A stretch of DNA of 64,000 nucleotides from NCBI GenBank assembly GCA_945273835.1, contig CALYPL010000006.1:52703-116702 (forward strand), in the 5' to 3' direction. This stretch comes from an uncultured Dysgonomonas sp. (GTDB taxonomy: Bacteria; Bacteroidota; Bacteroidia; Bacteroidales; Dysgonomonadaceae). The position numbers were made by a program, and so were the translations under genes. The notes under the pieces are model-generated. The model was not told the DNA's origin. It searched no databases and worked only from the letters and a program-made list of their open reading frames with translations. Below, one piece after another: positions 8,413-16,276 of this stretch; within the stretch, counting starts at the first letter, position 1, and each line of letters starts with the position of its first letter.

Positions 8413-8958
8413 ATGAAAAGAAATTTTATCAGATTAGGCGGTATATTGGTTTTGTCGGGCAGTATTTTGTTCACTTCATGTATAGGTTCGTTCAGTCTTT
8501 TCAATAAATTATTAGCATGGAATCAGACAATAGATAATAAATTCGTAAACGAACTTGTATTCTTTGCCCTATGGGTTGTTCCCGCCTATGAAGTAGCTAT
8601 CATATCTGATGCTCTTGTTATCAACTCAATTGAGTTTTGGTCGGGTGACAATCCTGTTGCCGAAGGCATTGTTAAAGAAGTGCAAGGCGAGCATGGCATA
8701 TATACGGTTGAAACGCTGAAAAATGGTTATCACATCGAAAATGAAAAGGGTGAAACTGTTAATCTGATTTATGACAAAGATTCAAACACTTGGAATGCAG
8801 TAGCCAATGGCAATACTTCAAAATTAATTACATTCGAAGGCAATGACAAGGCTATAGTTTATTTGCCGGATGGTAAAGAAAAAAATGTTGAATTGAATCA
8901 GAAAGGAGCATTTGCCTTCCACAATTCGGTTGAAAATGCCATGCTGATGAGCAGATAA
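8413..8958 (+). CDS. DUF3332-like lipoprotein
   Basis: 181 aa. The N-terminus is a signal peptide ending in a lipobox-like LFTSC (Cys23), followed by IGSFSLFNKLLAWNQTI and a hydrophobic stretch (ELVFFALWVVPAYEVAIISD), features of the DUF3332 family. The rest looks like a small beta domain rich in Asn and Lys. Function is unknown; homologues are envelope proteins. It has its own -7 box and is closed by a strong terminator, so it is a single-gene unit. Confidence 0.75.
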   Translation: MKRNFIRLGGILVLSGSILFTSCIGSFSLFNKLLAWNQTIDNKFVNELVFFALWVVPAYEVAIISDALVINSIEFWSGDNPVAEGIVKEVQGEHGIYTVETLKNGYHIENEKGETVNLIYDKDSNTWNAVANGNTSKLITFEGNDKAIVYLPDGKEKNVELNQKGAFAFHNSVENAMLMSR

Positions 8959-8988
8959 GATTATTCAATCAATCCATTATATCAGTAA

Positions 8989-9033
8989 CCTGTTTGCATT
9001 AAAAATAATTGGCAAACAGGTTTCTTTTTTTAA
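8989..9033 (+). terminator. Intrinsic terminator after the DUF3332 gene
   Basis: Perfect 9-bp arms CCTGTTTGC (8989-8997) and GCAAACAGG (9012-9020) are followed directly by TTTCTTTTTT. Confidence 0.88.
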
Positions 9034-9187
9034 ATTTCAACTACACGATAGACAGTCGGAAATGATAAATTTTATTTATTAAGTTTTTATAAATCTCATC
9101 TATTTTTCATTGTTTTTATTAAAAGTATTACCTAACTTTATTGCATATTCTTACCGTAAGTATATTGAATGTTAATAAAATAAAAGC

Positions 9188-9439
9188 ATGGGGAAAGTTA
9201 TCACTTTTGCAGAGTTACGTAAGATTAAGGATTGTTTGCCGGATGGAAGTATTCAGCGGATAGCCAATGAATTGCGAGTTCCCGTAGAAACTATATGGAA
9301 CTATTTTGGAGGGCATAGCTATCAGCAAGGTCAGAGTTGTGGCATTCATATCGAACATGGACCAGATAGAGGGTATATTCTTATTGAAGATACTACCATT
9401 TTAAATATGGCGCTTTCTTTGATCGAAGAAACAGCCTGA
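9188..9439 (+). CDS. Small HTH-like protein conserved in Bacteroidales, function unknown
   Basis: 83 aa. The segment GSIQRIANELRVPVETIWNY reads as a helix-turn-helix (IANELRVPVETI) followed by a Gly-rich turn (FGGHSYQQG) and a beta-rich C-terminus (CGIHIEHGPDRG). It resembles small putative DNA-binding proteins known in Bacteroidales, but no target can be named. It stands alone, with 229 bp of AT-rich DNA upstream and no recognisable -7 box, and 234 bp without a gene downstream. Confidence 0.7.
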   Translation: MGKVITFAELRKIKDCLPDGSIQRIANELRVPVETIWNYFGGHSYQQGQSCGIHIEHGPDRGYILIEDTTILNMALSLIEETA

Positions 9440-9673
9440 GTGTAATATGCCATCTGACAGACTAAAAATATTATTTTATAAGCCAAAGGCAATCATACTT
9501 TTTAGGATAATCAATATCGCAAGTAAAGATACGTTATTAAGACCAGCTTTATCTGCGATTTCCATTAAGCAAGAAGGATTTCACAAAATACAATTGTAAT
9601 TAATAATTGAAGTAAACGATTTTGCAGTCGAAAATATTAGAGATTCAAATTTAATGAATTAAAGCTATTAGCT

Positions 9674-10792
9674 ATGGAAGAGAAACTGGTTACGTTAGCG
9701 ATTCATACAAATGAAAAAGCAGAGATTTTAAAAAAAGTATTAGAAAAAGAAGGTATTGAAGTTTTTATCAACGATATCAACATTTTACAATCTCACACAT
9801 CGCCCGGTGTAAGAATACGGATCAAAGAATCCGATCTGTCTAAAGCACTGAATGTTGTTGAAAGCAGGCATCTCTTCAGTTATGACGAAGAAGAAACTTA
9901 CCGTATTGATGATGGTCGAAGAAGAATATTAGTTCCGGTAGATTTTTCAGACTATTCACTAAAAGCATGCAGCATCGCATTCAATATGGCTCGTGATCTG
10001 GATGCAAAAGTGAAAATACTTCACGTATATTTTAACCCTTACTATCCGACTGCTCTACCCATGGCTGAAGCTTTTGCATATCAGGGCAAAGAAGAAAAGG
10101 AATTTCAGAATATAATTGAGAAAGTACGGAAGAATATTCAGAAATTATGTAATACAATTGATGAGAAAATTGCTTCGGGCGATTTTCCGCCGGTGAATTA
10201 TTCGTACGTTCTTCGAGAAGGCTTACCGGAAGAAGAGATCGTTAATTTCACGAAAGAATACAAACCCTCACTCATTATCATGGGTACGAGAGGTAAAGAT
10301 CAGAAAGATAAGGATTTGATAGGCAGCGTTACAGCCGAAGTCATTGAAATGACGCAAATACCGCTCATAACTGTGCCTGAAAATACCCCTTTCACCGATT
10401 TCAAGCAAGTCAAACATATTGCATTCTTAACCAATTTTAGTCAGCGTGATCTGGAATCATTCGATCTGATGACCAAATTACTGGCACCTTACGATATGAA
10501 AATTTCGTTAACACACATTGCCCTAAAAAAATGGGATAAGTGGGATGAAATAAAGATGGAGGGCATTAAGTCTTATTTTTCAAAACAATATCCGAATTTG
10601 AAGTTCGATTATCAGCTGATTGAAACGGAAGATATGCTTAAAAGTCTGGACGACTATATAAAAAATGATCATGTGAGCGTTTTGGCATTAACTACAAGCA
10701 AGCGTAATATATTCGCACGGATGTTCAGTCCAAGTATTTCAAGGAAGATGCTATTTCACTCCGACACACCGTTGCTTGTGTTGAGAGGATAA
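9674..10792 (+). CDS. Universal stress protein with DUF2007-like N-terminus (copy 1)
   Basis: 372 aa with three parts. Residues about 1-70 (LVTLAIHTNEKAEILKKVLE) resemble the DUF2007 signal-transducing fold, and the free-standing DUF2007 gene at 22512 begins in the same way. Residues about 82-237 are a UspA domain with the ATP motif G-x2-G-x9-G-S at Gly204 (GTRGKDQKDKDLIGS). Residues about 245-372 are a second UspA-like domain that has lost this motif (TTSKRNIFARMFSPS). A cytoplasmic stress or nucleotide-sensing role is inferred from family. The next gene is a paralogue 34 bp away. Confidence 0.88.
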   Translation: MEEKLVTLAIHTNEKAEILKKVLEKEGIEVFINDINILQSHTSPGVRIRIKESDLSKALNVVESRHLFSYDEEETYRIDDGRRRILVPVDFSDYSLKACSIAFNMARDLDAKVKILHVYFNPYYPTALPMAEAFAYQGKEEKEFQNIIEKVRKNIQKLCNTIDEKIASGDFPPVNYSYVLREGLPEEEIVNFTKEYKPSLIIMGTRGKDQKDKDLIGSVTAEVIEMTQIPLITVPENTPFTDFKQVKHIAFLTNFSQRDLESFDLMTKLLAPYDMKISLTHIALKKWDKWDEIKMEGIKSYFSKQYPNLKFDYQLIETEDMLKSLDDYIKNDHVSVLALTTSKRNIFARMFSPSISRKMLFHSDTPLLVLRG

Positions 10793-10826
10793 TTATATTT
10801 TAATTTTTTTACAAATTGAGGAAACG

Positions 10827-11957
10827 ATGAATAATGAATTGGTAACCTTAGCGGTACATACTAACGAAAAAGCCCAGATATTAAAAAACGTGCTTGAACG
10901 TGAAAATATTCACGTACAAATTGAGAGCATTGATCATAAAAATCCTGATAAAGTTTCGACAGGCGTGCGTGTGCGCATTTTTCAATCCGACTTACCTAAA
11001 GCCCTGAGCATTGTGGAGCGCTACAATCTATTTGATTACAGCGATGAAAAAACATTACAAATGGATGACGGACGCAAACGAATATTAGTACCTGTAGACT
11101 TTTCCGATTATTCACTCAATGCTTGTCAGGTTGCTTTCACCATAGCCAGTTTCCTCGATGCTAAAATTAAAATTCTAAATATCTTCCATAGCCCTTATTT
11201 TCCCTCTACATTGCCTATGGCTAAAGCCTTTGATTACGGTGATGACGGTGATAAGAAATATAAAGATGTGCTTGACAGGGTAAATGCACGCATGCAACAG
11301 CTTTGCAGCACTATTGATCAAAAAGTAAAAAACGGAGAATTTCCCTGTGTAAACTATTCATATTCCATCAGAGAAGGCATGCCAGAGGAAGACATTGTTG
11401 CCTATGCTCAAAGATACAAACCCGAGATGATAATTATGGGAACCAAGGGCAAAGATATGAATATGACCGATGTGCTGGGAAGTGTTACCGCAGAGGTTAT
11501 AGAGATGTCTGATTTTCCGATACTTGCCGTACCTAAAAATTCATCATTCAAAGACAGGGCAAGCGTAAAACATATCGCTTTTCTGACCAATTTCGCACAA
11601 CGCGATTTAATTTCGTTCGATCAATTGGTTTCTTACATCAAACCATCACCCGATGTAAAGATTACCTTGCTCCATTTCAATATTATAAATAAAAAACAAG
11701 AAAAATGGGAAGAAAGTGATATTAAAAAAATCAGAGACTATTTCGCCCAACAATACCCATCATTAAATATCGGATATAAATTGATTGACGCTTCAGATAT
11801 GTTTACGGTAATACCTCAGTATTTCGATGAAGAAAAAGTTGATATAGCCGTACTTAATACCCGAAAACGGAATTTGTTTATCAGAATGTTCGCACCAAGC
11901 GTATCACGCAAAATATTAGCTCAATCCAATACAACCCTACTTGTTTTGCGGGGTTAA
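10827..11957 (+). CDS. Universal stress protein with DUF2007-like N-terminus (copy 2)
   Basis: 376-aa paralogue of the preceding gene with the same three-part plan: DUF2007-like N-terminus (LVTLAVHTNEKAQILKNVLE), a UspA domain with an intact ATP motif at Gly205 (GTKGKDMNMTDVLGS), and a C-terminal UspA-like domain without it (NTRKRNLFIRMFAPS). Both copies share DDGR-(R/K)-RILVPVDFSDYS at the start of the first Usp domain. The 34-bp spacing and common terminator indicate a two-gene operon made by tandem duplication. Confidence 0.88.
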   Translation: MNNELVTLAVHTNEKAQILKNVLERENIHVQIESIDHKNPDKVSTGVRVRIFQSDLPKALSIVERYNLFDYSDEKTLQMDDGRKRILVPVDFSDYSLNACQVAFTIASFLDAKIKILNIFHSPYFPSTLPMAKAFDYGDDGDKKYKDVLDRVNARMQQLCSTIDQKVKNGEFPCVNYSYSIREGMPEEDIVAYAQRYKPEMIIMGTKGKDMNMTDVLGSVTAEVIEMSDFPILAVPKNSSFKDRASVKHIAFLTNFAQRDLISFDQLVSYIKPSPDVKITLLHFNIINKKQEKWEESDIKKIRDYFAQQYPSLNIGYKLIDASDMFTVIPQYFDEEKVDIAVLNTRKRNLFIRMFAPSVSRKILAQSNTTLLVLRG

Positions 11958-11982
11958 AAAAAACATTTTCTTAACACTTTAT

Positions 11983-12027
11983 AGGCTGATCGCAAATATA
12001 ATTATTTGTCTGTTCAGCCTTTGTTTT
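11983..12027 (+). terminator. Intrinsic terminator after the Usp pair
   Basis: Outer arms AGGCTGA (11983-11989) and TCAGCCT (12014-12020) enclose a second stem CAAATA/TATTTG (11993-11998, 12003-12008), followed by TTGTTTT. Confidence 0.75.
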
Positions 12028-12124
12028 ATTTAGGTAAATACATGTCAGCAATTGATTCCGACTGCCAAACTGAATTTATTAAAATATATAACGAATATTA
12101 AATTATTATAAAACACGAATGTGG

Positions 12125-12132
12125 TATATTTG
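12125..12132 (+). promoter_or_regulatory. -7 box for the secreted esterase
   Basis: TATATTTG matches TAnnTTTG and lies 27 bp before the ATG at 12160. A GTG at 12121 that would lengthen the frame is upstream of this box, so it cannot be the start if this promoter is used. Confidence 0.55.
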
Positions 12133-12159
12133 TTCATTACTAATTTAATTAATACCAAT

Positions 12160-12927
12160 ATGAGAAAAATTATTTTAACTTTTGCCTTATTATTATCTTG
12201 TACGATAGCTCTTAACGCTCAGTTTACCAAAGCCAGTTTTCAGTTAGAAGGACACAAACTCCCTTATCAGATTATGTATCCCGAAGGATATGATTCATCA
12301 AAACGATATCCACTTGTTGTATTTCTGCACGGTGCCGGCGAACGTGGCGATGACAACGAAAGACAACTGACTCACGGCAAGCAATTTTTAATAGATAATT
12401 TCAGGTCAAAATATCCTGCAATTGTAATTGCGCCACAATGTCCGTCAAATAGTTGGTGGACAAATGCAAGACGCAATGATATGGATGGCAAATTAACTTT
12501 CACATTCGGATATACAGATACTGAAAGTGAATCGATGCACGTGCTCACTCATTTGGTTGGATTTTGGCTGTCGTCAGGCTCAGTTGACTTGAGCCGTGTC
12601 TATGTCGGCGGTCTTTCAATGGGTGGAATGGGTACATTTGAACTTTTGTGGCGTATGCCTTATGTTTTCGCGGCAGCGTTCCCTATATGCGGAGGTTCTT
12701 CAATAGACAAGATGCCTCTTTACGCTAAAAACACCGCACTATGGGTATTTCATGGTAGCGCTGACAGTGTTGTACCTGTTGACTTTTCAAGAAAAGCAGT
12801 TAAAGAACTCCAAAGCCTGGGCTGTGAGGTAAAATATACTGAATATGAAGGTGTAGACCATAACAGTTGGGACAATGCTTTTAATGAAAAAGATTTAGCA
12901 AAATGGATTTTTCAACATAAACACTAA
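12160..12927 (+). CDS. Secreted alpha/beta-hydrolase (carboxylesterase / prolyl-oligopeptidase-like)
   Basis: 255 aa from ATG 12160. A signal peptide (KIILTFALLLSCTIALNAQ) is followed by an alpha/beta-hydrolase domain of the poly(3-hydroxybutyrate) depolymerase/phospholipase-like type. The triad is readable: Ser153 in GGLSMGGMG, Asp202 in HGSADSVVP and His234 in GVDHNSW; the oxyanion region is FLHGAGERG. A periplasmic or outer-membrane esterase acting on acyl or aromatic esters is likely; substrate is unknown. It is monocistronic and faces the DPP III gene across a shared terminator. Confidence 0.85.
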   Translation: MRKIILTFALLLSCTIALNAQFTKASFQLEGHKLPYQIMYPEGYDSSKRYPLVVFLHGAGERGDDNERQLTHGKQFLIDNFRSKYPAIVIAPQCPSNSWWTNARRNDMDGKLTFTFGYTDTESESMHVLTHLVGFWLSSGSVDLSRVYVGGLSMGGMGTFELLWRMPYVFAAAFPICGGSSIDKMPLYAKNTALWVFHGSADSVVPVDFSRKAVKELQSLGCEVKYTEYEGVDHNSWDNAFNEKDLAKWIFQHKH

Positions 12928-12941
12928 TACATCAAAACAAT

Positions 12942-12975
12942 AAAAAAGGGGCTGATTAATTCAGTCCCTTTTTAT
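12942..12975. terminator. Bidirectional terminator between esterase and DPP III-like genes
   Basis: Arms AAAAAGGGGCTGA and TCAGTCCCTTTTT pair across a 5-base loop with one mismatch. A-rich and T-rich flanks allow it to work for both convergent genes. Confidence 0.8.
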
Positions 12976-13011
12976 TTCATCAAAGTAAAGCTTTTATCAG
13001 CCTAACTTAAT

Positions 13012-15066
13012 CTAATCATTATAAGTTGGCAGAGTTGAAAACTCTTTTGAGTAACGCAACATTTGGTCTGTATAACTTTCAGAATAGTCTATCTTAATAT
13101 CTGTTATTTTACCATCCTTATCCTGAATCAATTTATAAACAGGATTTACAAAACCTTTATACGCCTTCAAATTCAGTTTCTTATAACGTTCCAATACTTC
13201 GGCATGTAGCTTCGGATCAACCTTTACGGCATATGTTTCAACAAGCATTTTAGCAGTTTTATAATCACCTTCCGATTTTACACGTTGAATCTCAGCAAGC
13301 AGTTCACCAAACAAGCTACGTAATTTTTCGTAATCGTTAATCACCACATAGGTTTTACCGTCTTTTTGTTTCATTTCCACAACCTTGTCAGCCGCACCTT
13401 TTTCGAATACCCAACGAGCTATGAGCTGACGATTACGCATATGTGCTTCTTCTATATCTTTACCCAATTCAATGCGCACAAGCTGTGTCATCAAACCGTT
13501 CATCATATACTTATAGTATTCAGCTTTATATGCTTCCGCATTTGGAATTACACCTATTTCAACTAATTTGCTATCCGGTAAGAAATATAGCCCAAACAGA
13601 TCGGCGCGTGTTTCTTCGATAGTAGAGCTGAACTCGCCCATTGCATTCGGATCCGTACCTTCAAGTAATTTTCCAGATCCATGCCCCAAACACTCATGCA
13701 AGTCGGTATGAAGAATATCCGTAATAAAACCATATTGTTTTAGCGATTTAAGTTCAGCATCCGACCAAACAAATTCTTCATTGAAACCTGTATGCTGAGC
13801 TGCCTGATCATACGCCTCCATGATATTCTCAATTGTTACTGATTTCGATCCATGATCTTTTCTAATCCAATCCGCATTCGGCAGGTTTATACCAATCGGG
13901 GTTGAAGGATAGCAATCGCCACCAAGTTGAGCAACAGTTATTACTTTTGCGGTCACACCTTTTACCTTTTCTTTTTTGAAGCGTTTATCGACCGGAGAAT
14001 GATCTTCAAACCATTGAGCATTGGCACTGATTGCTTCGGTACGTTTTGTTGCTTCAGTATTTTTGAAGTTTACGTTTGACTCCCAGCTGGCTTTTATACC
14101 CAACGCATCGCCGTATACTTCGGTAAATCCGTTCACAAAATCAACACGAGAATCTAAATCGTGTACCCAAGCTATGGCGTAATCATCATATGTTTTGAGA
14201 CTGCCCGAACGATAGAACTCGATTAGTTTGGAAACTACTTCTTTTTGTTTATCGTTTTCGGCAACAGCTTCTGCTTTTTCTAACCAACCAACGATTCGCT
14301 CAATCGCTGGAGAATATAAACCTCCGACTTTCCAGATTTTTTCTGTTAGTTTTCCGTTTTCTTTAACAAGACGACTATTTAGCCCATAAGAAATTGGGCT
14401 TTTGTCTTTCGGGTCTTTCATCTTGTCATAAAACTGTTCTACTTCTTTTTGAGTAACATCTTCACCGTAATAGTTATTGGCTGAAAGTTGTATGAGGTCT
14501 TTGCCTGATTGAACTACTTTTTTAGACATAACTGCCGGATCGAAGATAACGGGCGTTATCATAGCTATGTATTCATCGACCGATTGTCCGTTTTTTACAG
14601 GAACCTGATCGGTTGGTAGTGCTTTAACTTGTTCGGCAAAAAATTCTTTTGTGAAACCGGGTAAAAATTTTTCTTCGCCATAGTGATGATGTATGCCGTT
14701 TGAGAACCAAACACGTTTGAGATAAACCTCAAATTCTTTATAGTCATTTGTGCTTTTATCTCCTTTATAATTCTGATATATTGCTTCTAATGTACGGCGT
14801 ATGGCAAGGTTGTAACGGTTATTCTGATCGTAGAGTATATCACGTCCTTCGATTGCCGCCATGGAAAAGTAATATATCATTTCTTTTTGTTGGAGACTTA
14901 GTTCGTCAAATCCCGGAACTTTGTATCGTAATACCTGAATGTCTGCAAATTCGTCCACTTCGTAAGTAAAATTAGGGTTTGTTACTTCTTTCTTTTCTTT
15001 ATTAGCGCATCCGCCAGCAATCAGCACGAGTGATGCGGCAAATGCTGTTAATACATTTTTTCTCAT
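13012..15066 (-). CDS. Dipeptidyl peptidase III-like metallopeptidase (M49), lipoprotein
   Basis: 684-aa zinc exopeptidase removing dipeptides from peptide N-termini. The M49 motif HEXXGH is HECLGH at residues 457-462, with the third-ligand motif EETRAD about 25 residues later. The C-terminal region carries the helical part with ELGKDIEEAHMRNRQLIARW. The N-terminus is a lipoprotein-type signal ending in IAGGC (Cys20), so unlike cytosolic eukaryotic DPP III this one is probably membrane-anchored outside the cytoplasm, as in Bacteroides homologues. It is a single-gene unit. Confidence 0.92.
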   Translation of the reverse strand: MRKNVLTAFAASLVLIAGGCANKEKKEVTNPNFTYEVDEFADIQVLRYKVPGFDELSLQQKEMIYYFSMAAIEGRDILYDQNNRYNLAIRRTLEAIYQNYKGDKSTNDYKEFEVYLKRVWFSNGIHHHYGEEKFLPGFTKEFFAEQVKALPTDQVPVKNGQSVDEYIAMITPVIFDPAVMSKKVVQSGKDLIQLSANNYYGEDVTQKEVEQFYDKMKDPKDKSPISYGLNSRLVKENGKLTEKIWKVGGLYSPAIERIVGWLEKAEAVAENDKQKEVVSKLIEFYRSGSLKTYDDYAIAWVHDLDSRVDFVNGFTEVYGDALGIKASWESNVNFKNTEATKRTEAISANAQWFEDHSPVDKRFKKEKVKGVTAKVITVAQLGGDCYPSTPIGINLPNADWIRKDHGSKSVTIENIMEAYDQAAQHTGFNEEFVWSDAELKSLKQYGFITDILHTDLHECLGHGSGKLLEGTDPNAMGEFSSTIEETRADLFGLYFLPDSKLVEIGVIPNAEAYKAEYYKYMMNGLMTQLVRIELGKDIEEAHMRNRQLIARWVFEKGAADKVVEMKQKDGKTYVVINDYEKLRSLFGELLAEIQRVKSEGDYKTAKMLVETYAVKVDPKLHAEVLERYKKLNLKAYKGFVNPVYKLIQDKDGKITDIKIDYSESYTDQMLRYSKEFSTLPTYND

Positions 15067-15199
15067 ATAATCATTTTAATTGGTATGTTGATTCGGTCTG
15101 ATTGTCGGCTTTCATGATATTCCTTCAAAAGATTCGGCTTTACTGAAAACCCAGATAGTTCAACGCCATTTGTCAGAACTGACTTTTGACTCCTTTTTA

Positions 15200-15207
15200 C
15201 AAAACTA
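15200..15207 (-). promoter_or_regulatory. Candidate -7 box for the DPP III-like gene
   Basis: TAGTTTTG on the minus strand matches TAnnTTTG and is about 130 bp upstream of the ATG at 15066, in a 265-bp divergent gap. Confidence 0.35.
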
Positions 15208-15307
15208 ATAAAAATATTCAAATTTTAGTTCTGTATGATTGCTTATTCTCGTGATTCAGGATACGGATCTAAACTGATTGTGTCAATGATGTATAATATA
15301 TTTTATC

Positions 15308-15315
15308 TAAATTTG
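15308..15315 (+). promoter_or_regulatory. -7 box for the EamA transporter
   Basis: TAAATTTG matches TAnnTTTG and lies 16 bp before the ATG at 15332, giving a very short leader. Confidence 0.5.
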
Positions 15316-15331
15316 TGCCTTTATTACGTGT

Positions 15332-16258
15332 ATGAATGTCAATGATAAATTAAGAGGCGGTATTTTTGTTTTTCTCGGAGCTTGCAGCTTCGGTGTTCTT
15401 TCAACTATCGTCAAAACTGCTTACGGCGATGGGTATTCGCTTGGCGAGATCACAGGTTCGCAAACTTTCTTCGGCATGATAATGCTATGGATAGTATATT
15501 TATTTCAGCGTAAAACGGGTATCGGTCTTTCACCGTCAAAGGTAAGTGAGGTAGGGAATGTAAATTCAAAAACCCGCTGGTGGTTGGTTATGCTTGCCGG
15601 TACTTTCACGGGGTTGGTCGGTATTTTTTATTATCAGTGTGTCAAACTTTTGCCGGCTTCAATCGCAATTATTTTGCTGATGCAGTATTTATGGATCAGC
15701 ATGCTTATCGAAGCTGTGGTATTCAGGAAGAAACCTCAAAAAGAAAGGCTCACAGCAGCTGGCATTGTGCTGGTTGGTACTGTTCTGGCAGGCGGAATTT
15801 TCAATAGTGAGGTTACCCTGAACATAAAAGGGATTGTATTCGGATTGCTTGCTGCAACTTGTTATGCTGTGTTTATATTGACAAGTGGCAGAGTTGGCAA
15901 TGACCTGCCTGTTTTTAAGAAAAGTGCTCTTTTGATAAGCGGTTCATGTATATTAACGTGGATTATATTTCCTCCGTTATTTTTTATTGACGGTGCTTTT
16001 TTAGGTGGATTGTATAAATGGGGGCTTGCGCTTGCTGCTCTGGGAACCGTGATTCCACCGCTGTTTTTCTCTATCGGAATGCCCCGTACTGGTGTTTCGT
16101 TGGGTGCTATACTTAGTGCCGCCGAACTGCCTACTGCCGTTACTGTTTCGCACTTTATCCTGCACGAGAATGTGGCATTGCTTCAATGGCTTGGGGTTGC
16201 AATCATTCTTTCGGCTATTGTCTTATCGAATTTAAATATAAAAAAGGCAGGATTTTGA
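15332..16258 (+). CDS. EamA/DMT family transporter
   Basis: 308-aa inner-membrane protein with about ten hydrophobic helices in two repeats of five, the EamA layout of the drug/metabolite transporter superfamily. The first repeat starts GGIFVFLGACSFGVLSTIVK and the second GIVFGLLAATCYAVFILTSG; each ends with a conserved small-residue helix (PASIAIILLMQYLW and GAILSAAELPTAVTV). Such proteins usually export metabolites or amino acids. Substrate unknown. It is alone, closed by a terminator that overlaps its stop codon. Confidence 0.88.
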   Translation: MNVNDKLRGGIFVFLGACSFGVLSTIVKTAYGDGYSLGEITGSQTFFGMIMLWIVYLFQRKTGIGLSPSKVSEVGNVNSKTRWWLVMLAGTFTGLVGIFYYQCVKLLPASIAIILLMQYLWISMLIEAVVFRKKPQKERLTAAGIVLVGTVLAGGIFNSEVTLNIKGIVFGLLAATCYAVFILTSGRVGNDLPVFKKSALLISGSCILTWIIFPPLFFIDGAFLGGLYKWGLALAALGTVIPPLFFSIGMPRTGVSLGAILSAAELPTAVTVSHFILHENVALLQWLGVAIILSAIVLSNLNIKKAGF

Positions 16259-16272
16259 TTTCCTGCCTTCTT
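16244..16272. terminator. Bidirectional terminator between EamA and MuiA-like genes
   Basis: Perfect arms AAGGCAGGA (16244-16252) and TCCTGCCTT (16261-16269), with A-rich and T-rich flanks. The 5' arm lies inside the last codons of the EamA gene. Confidence 0.85.
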
Positions 16273-16276
16273 GATT

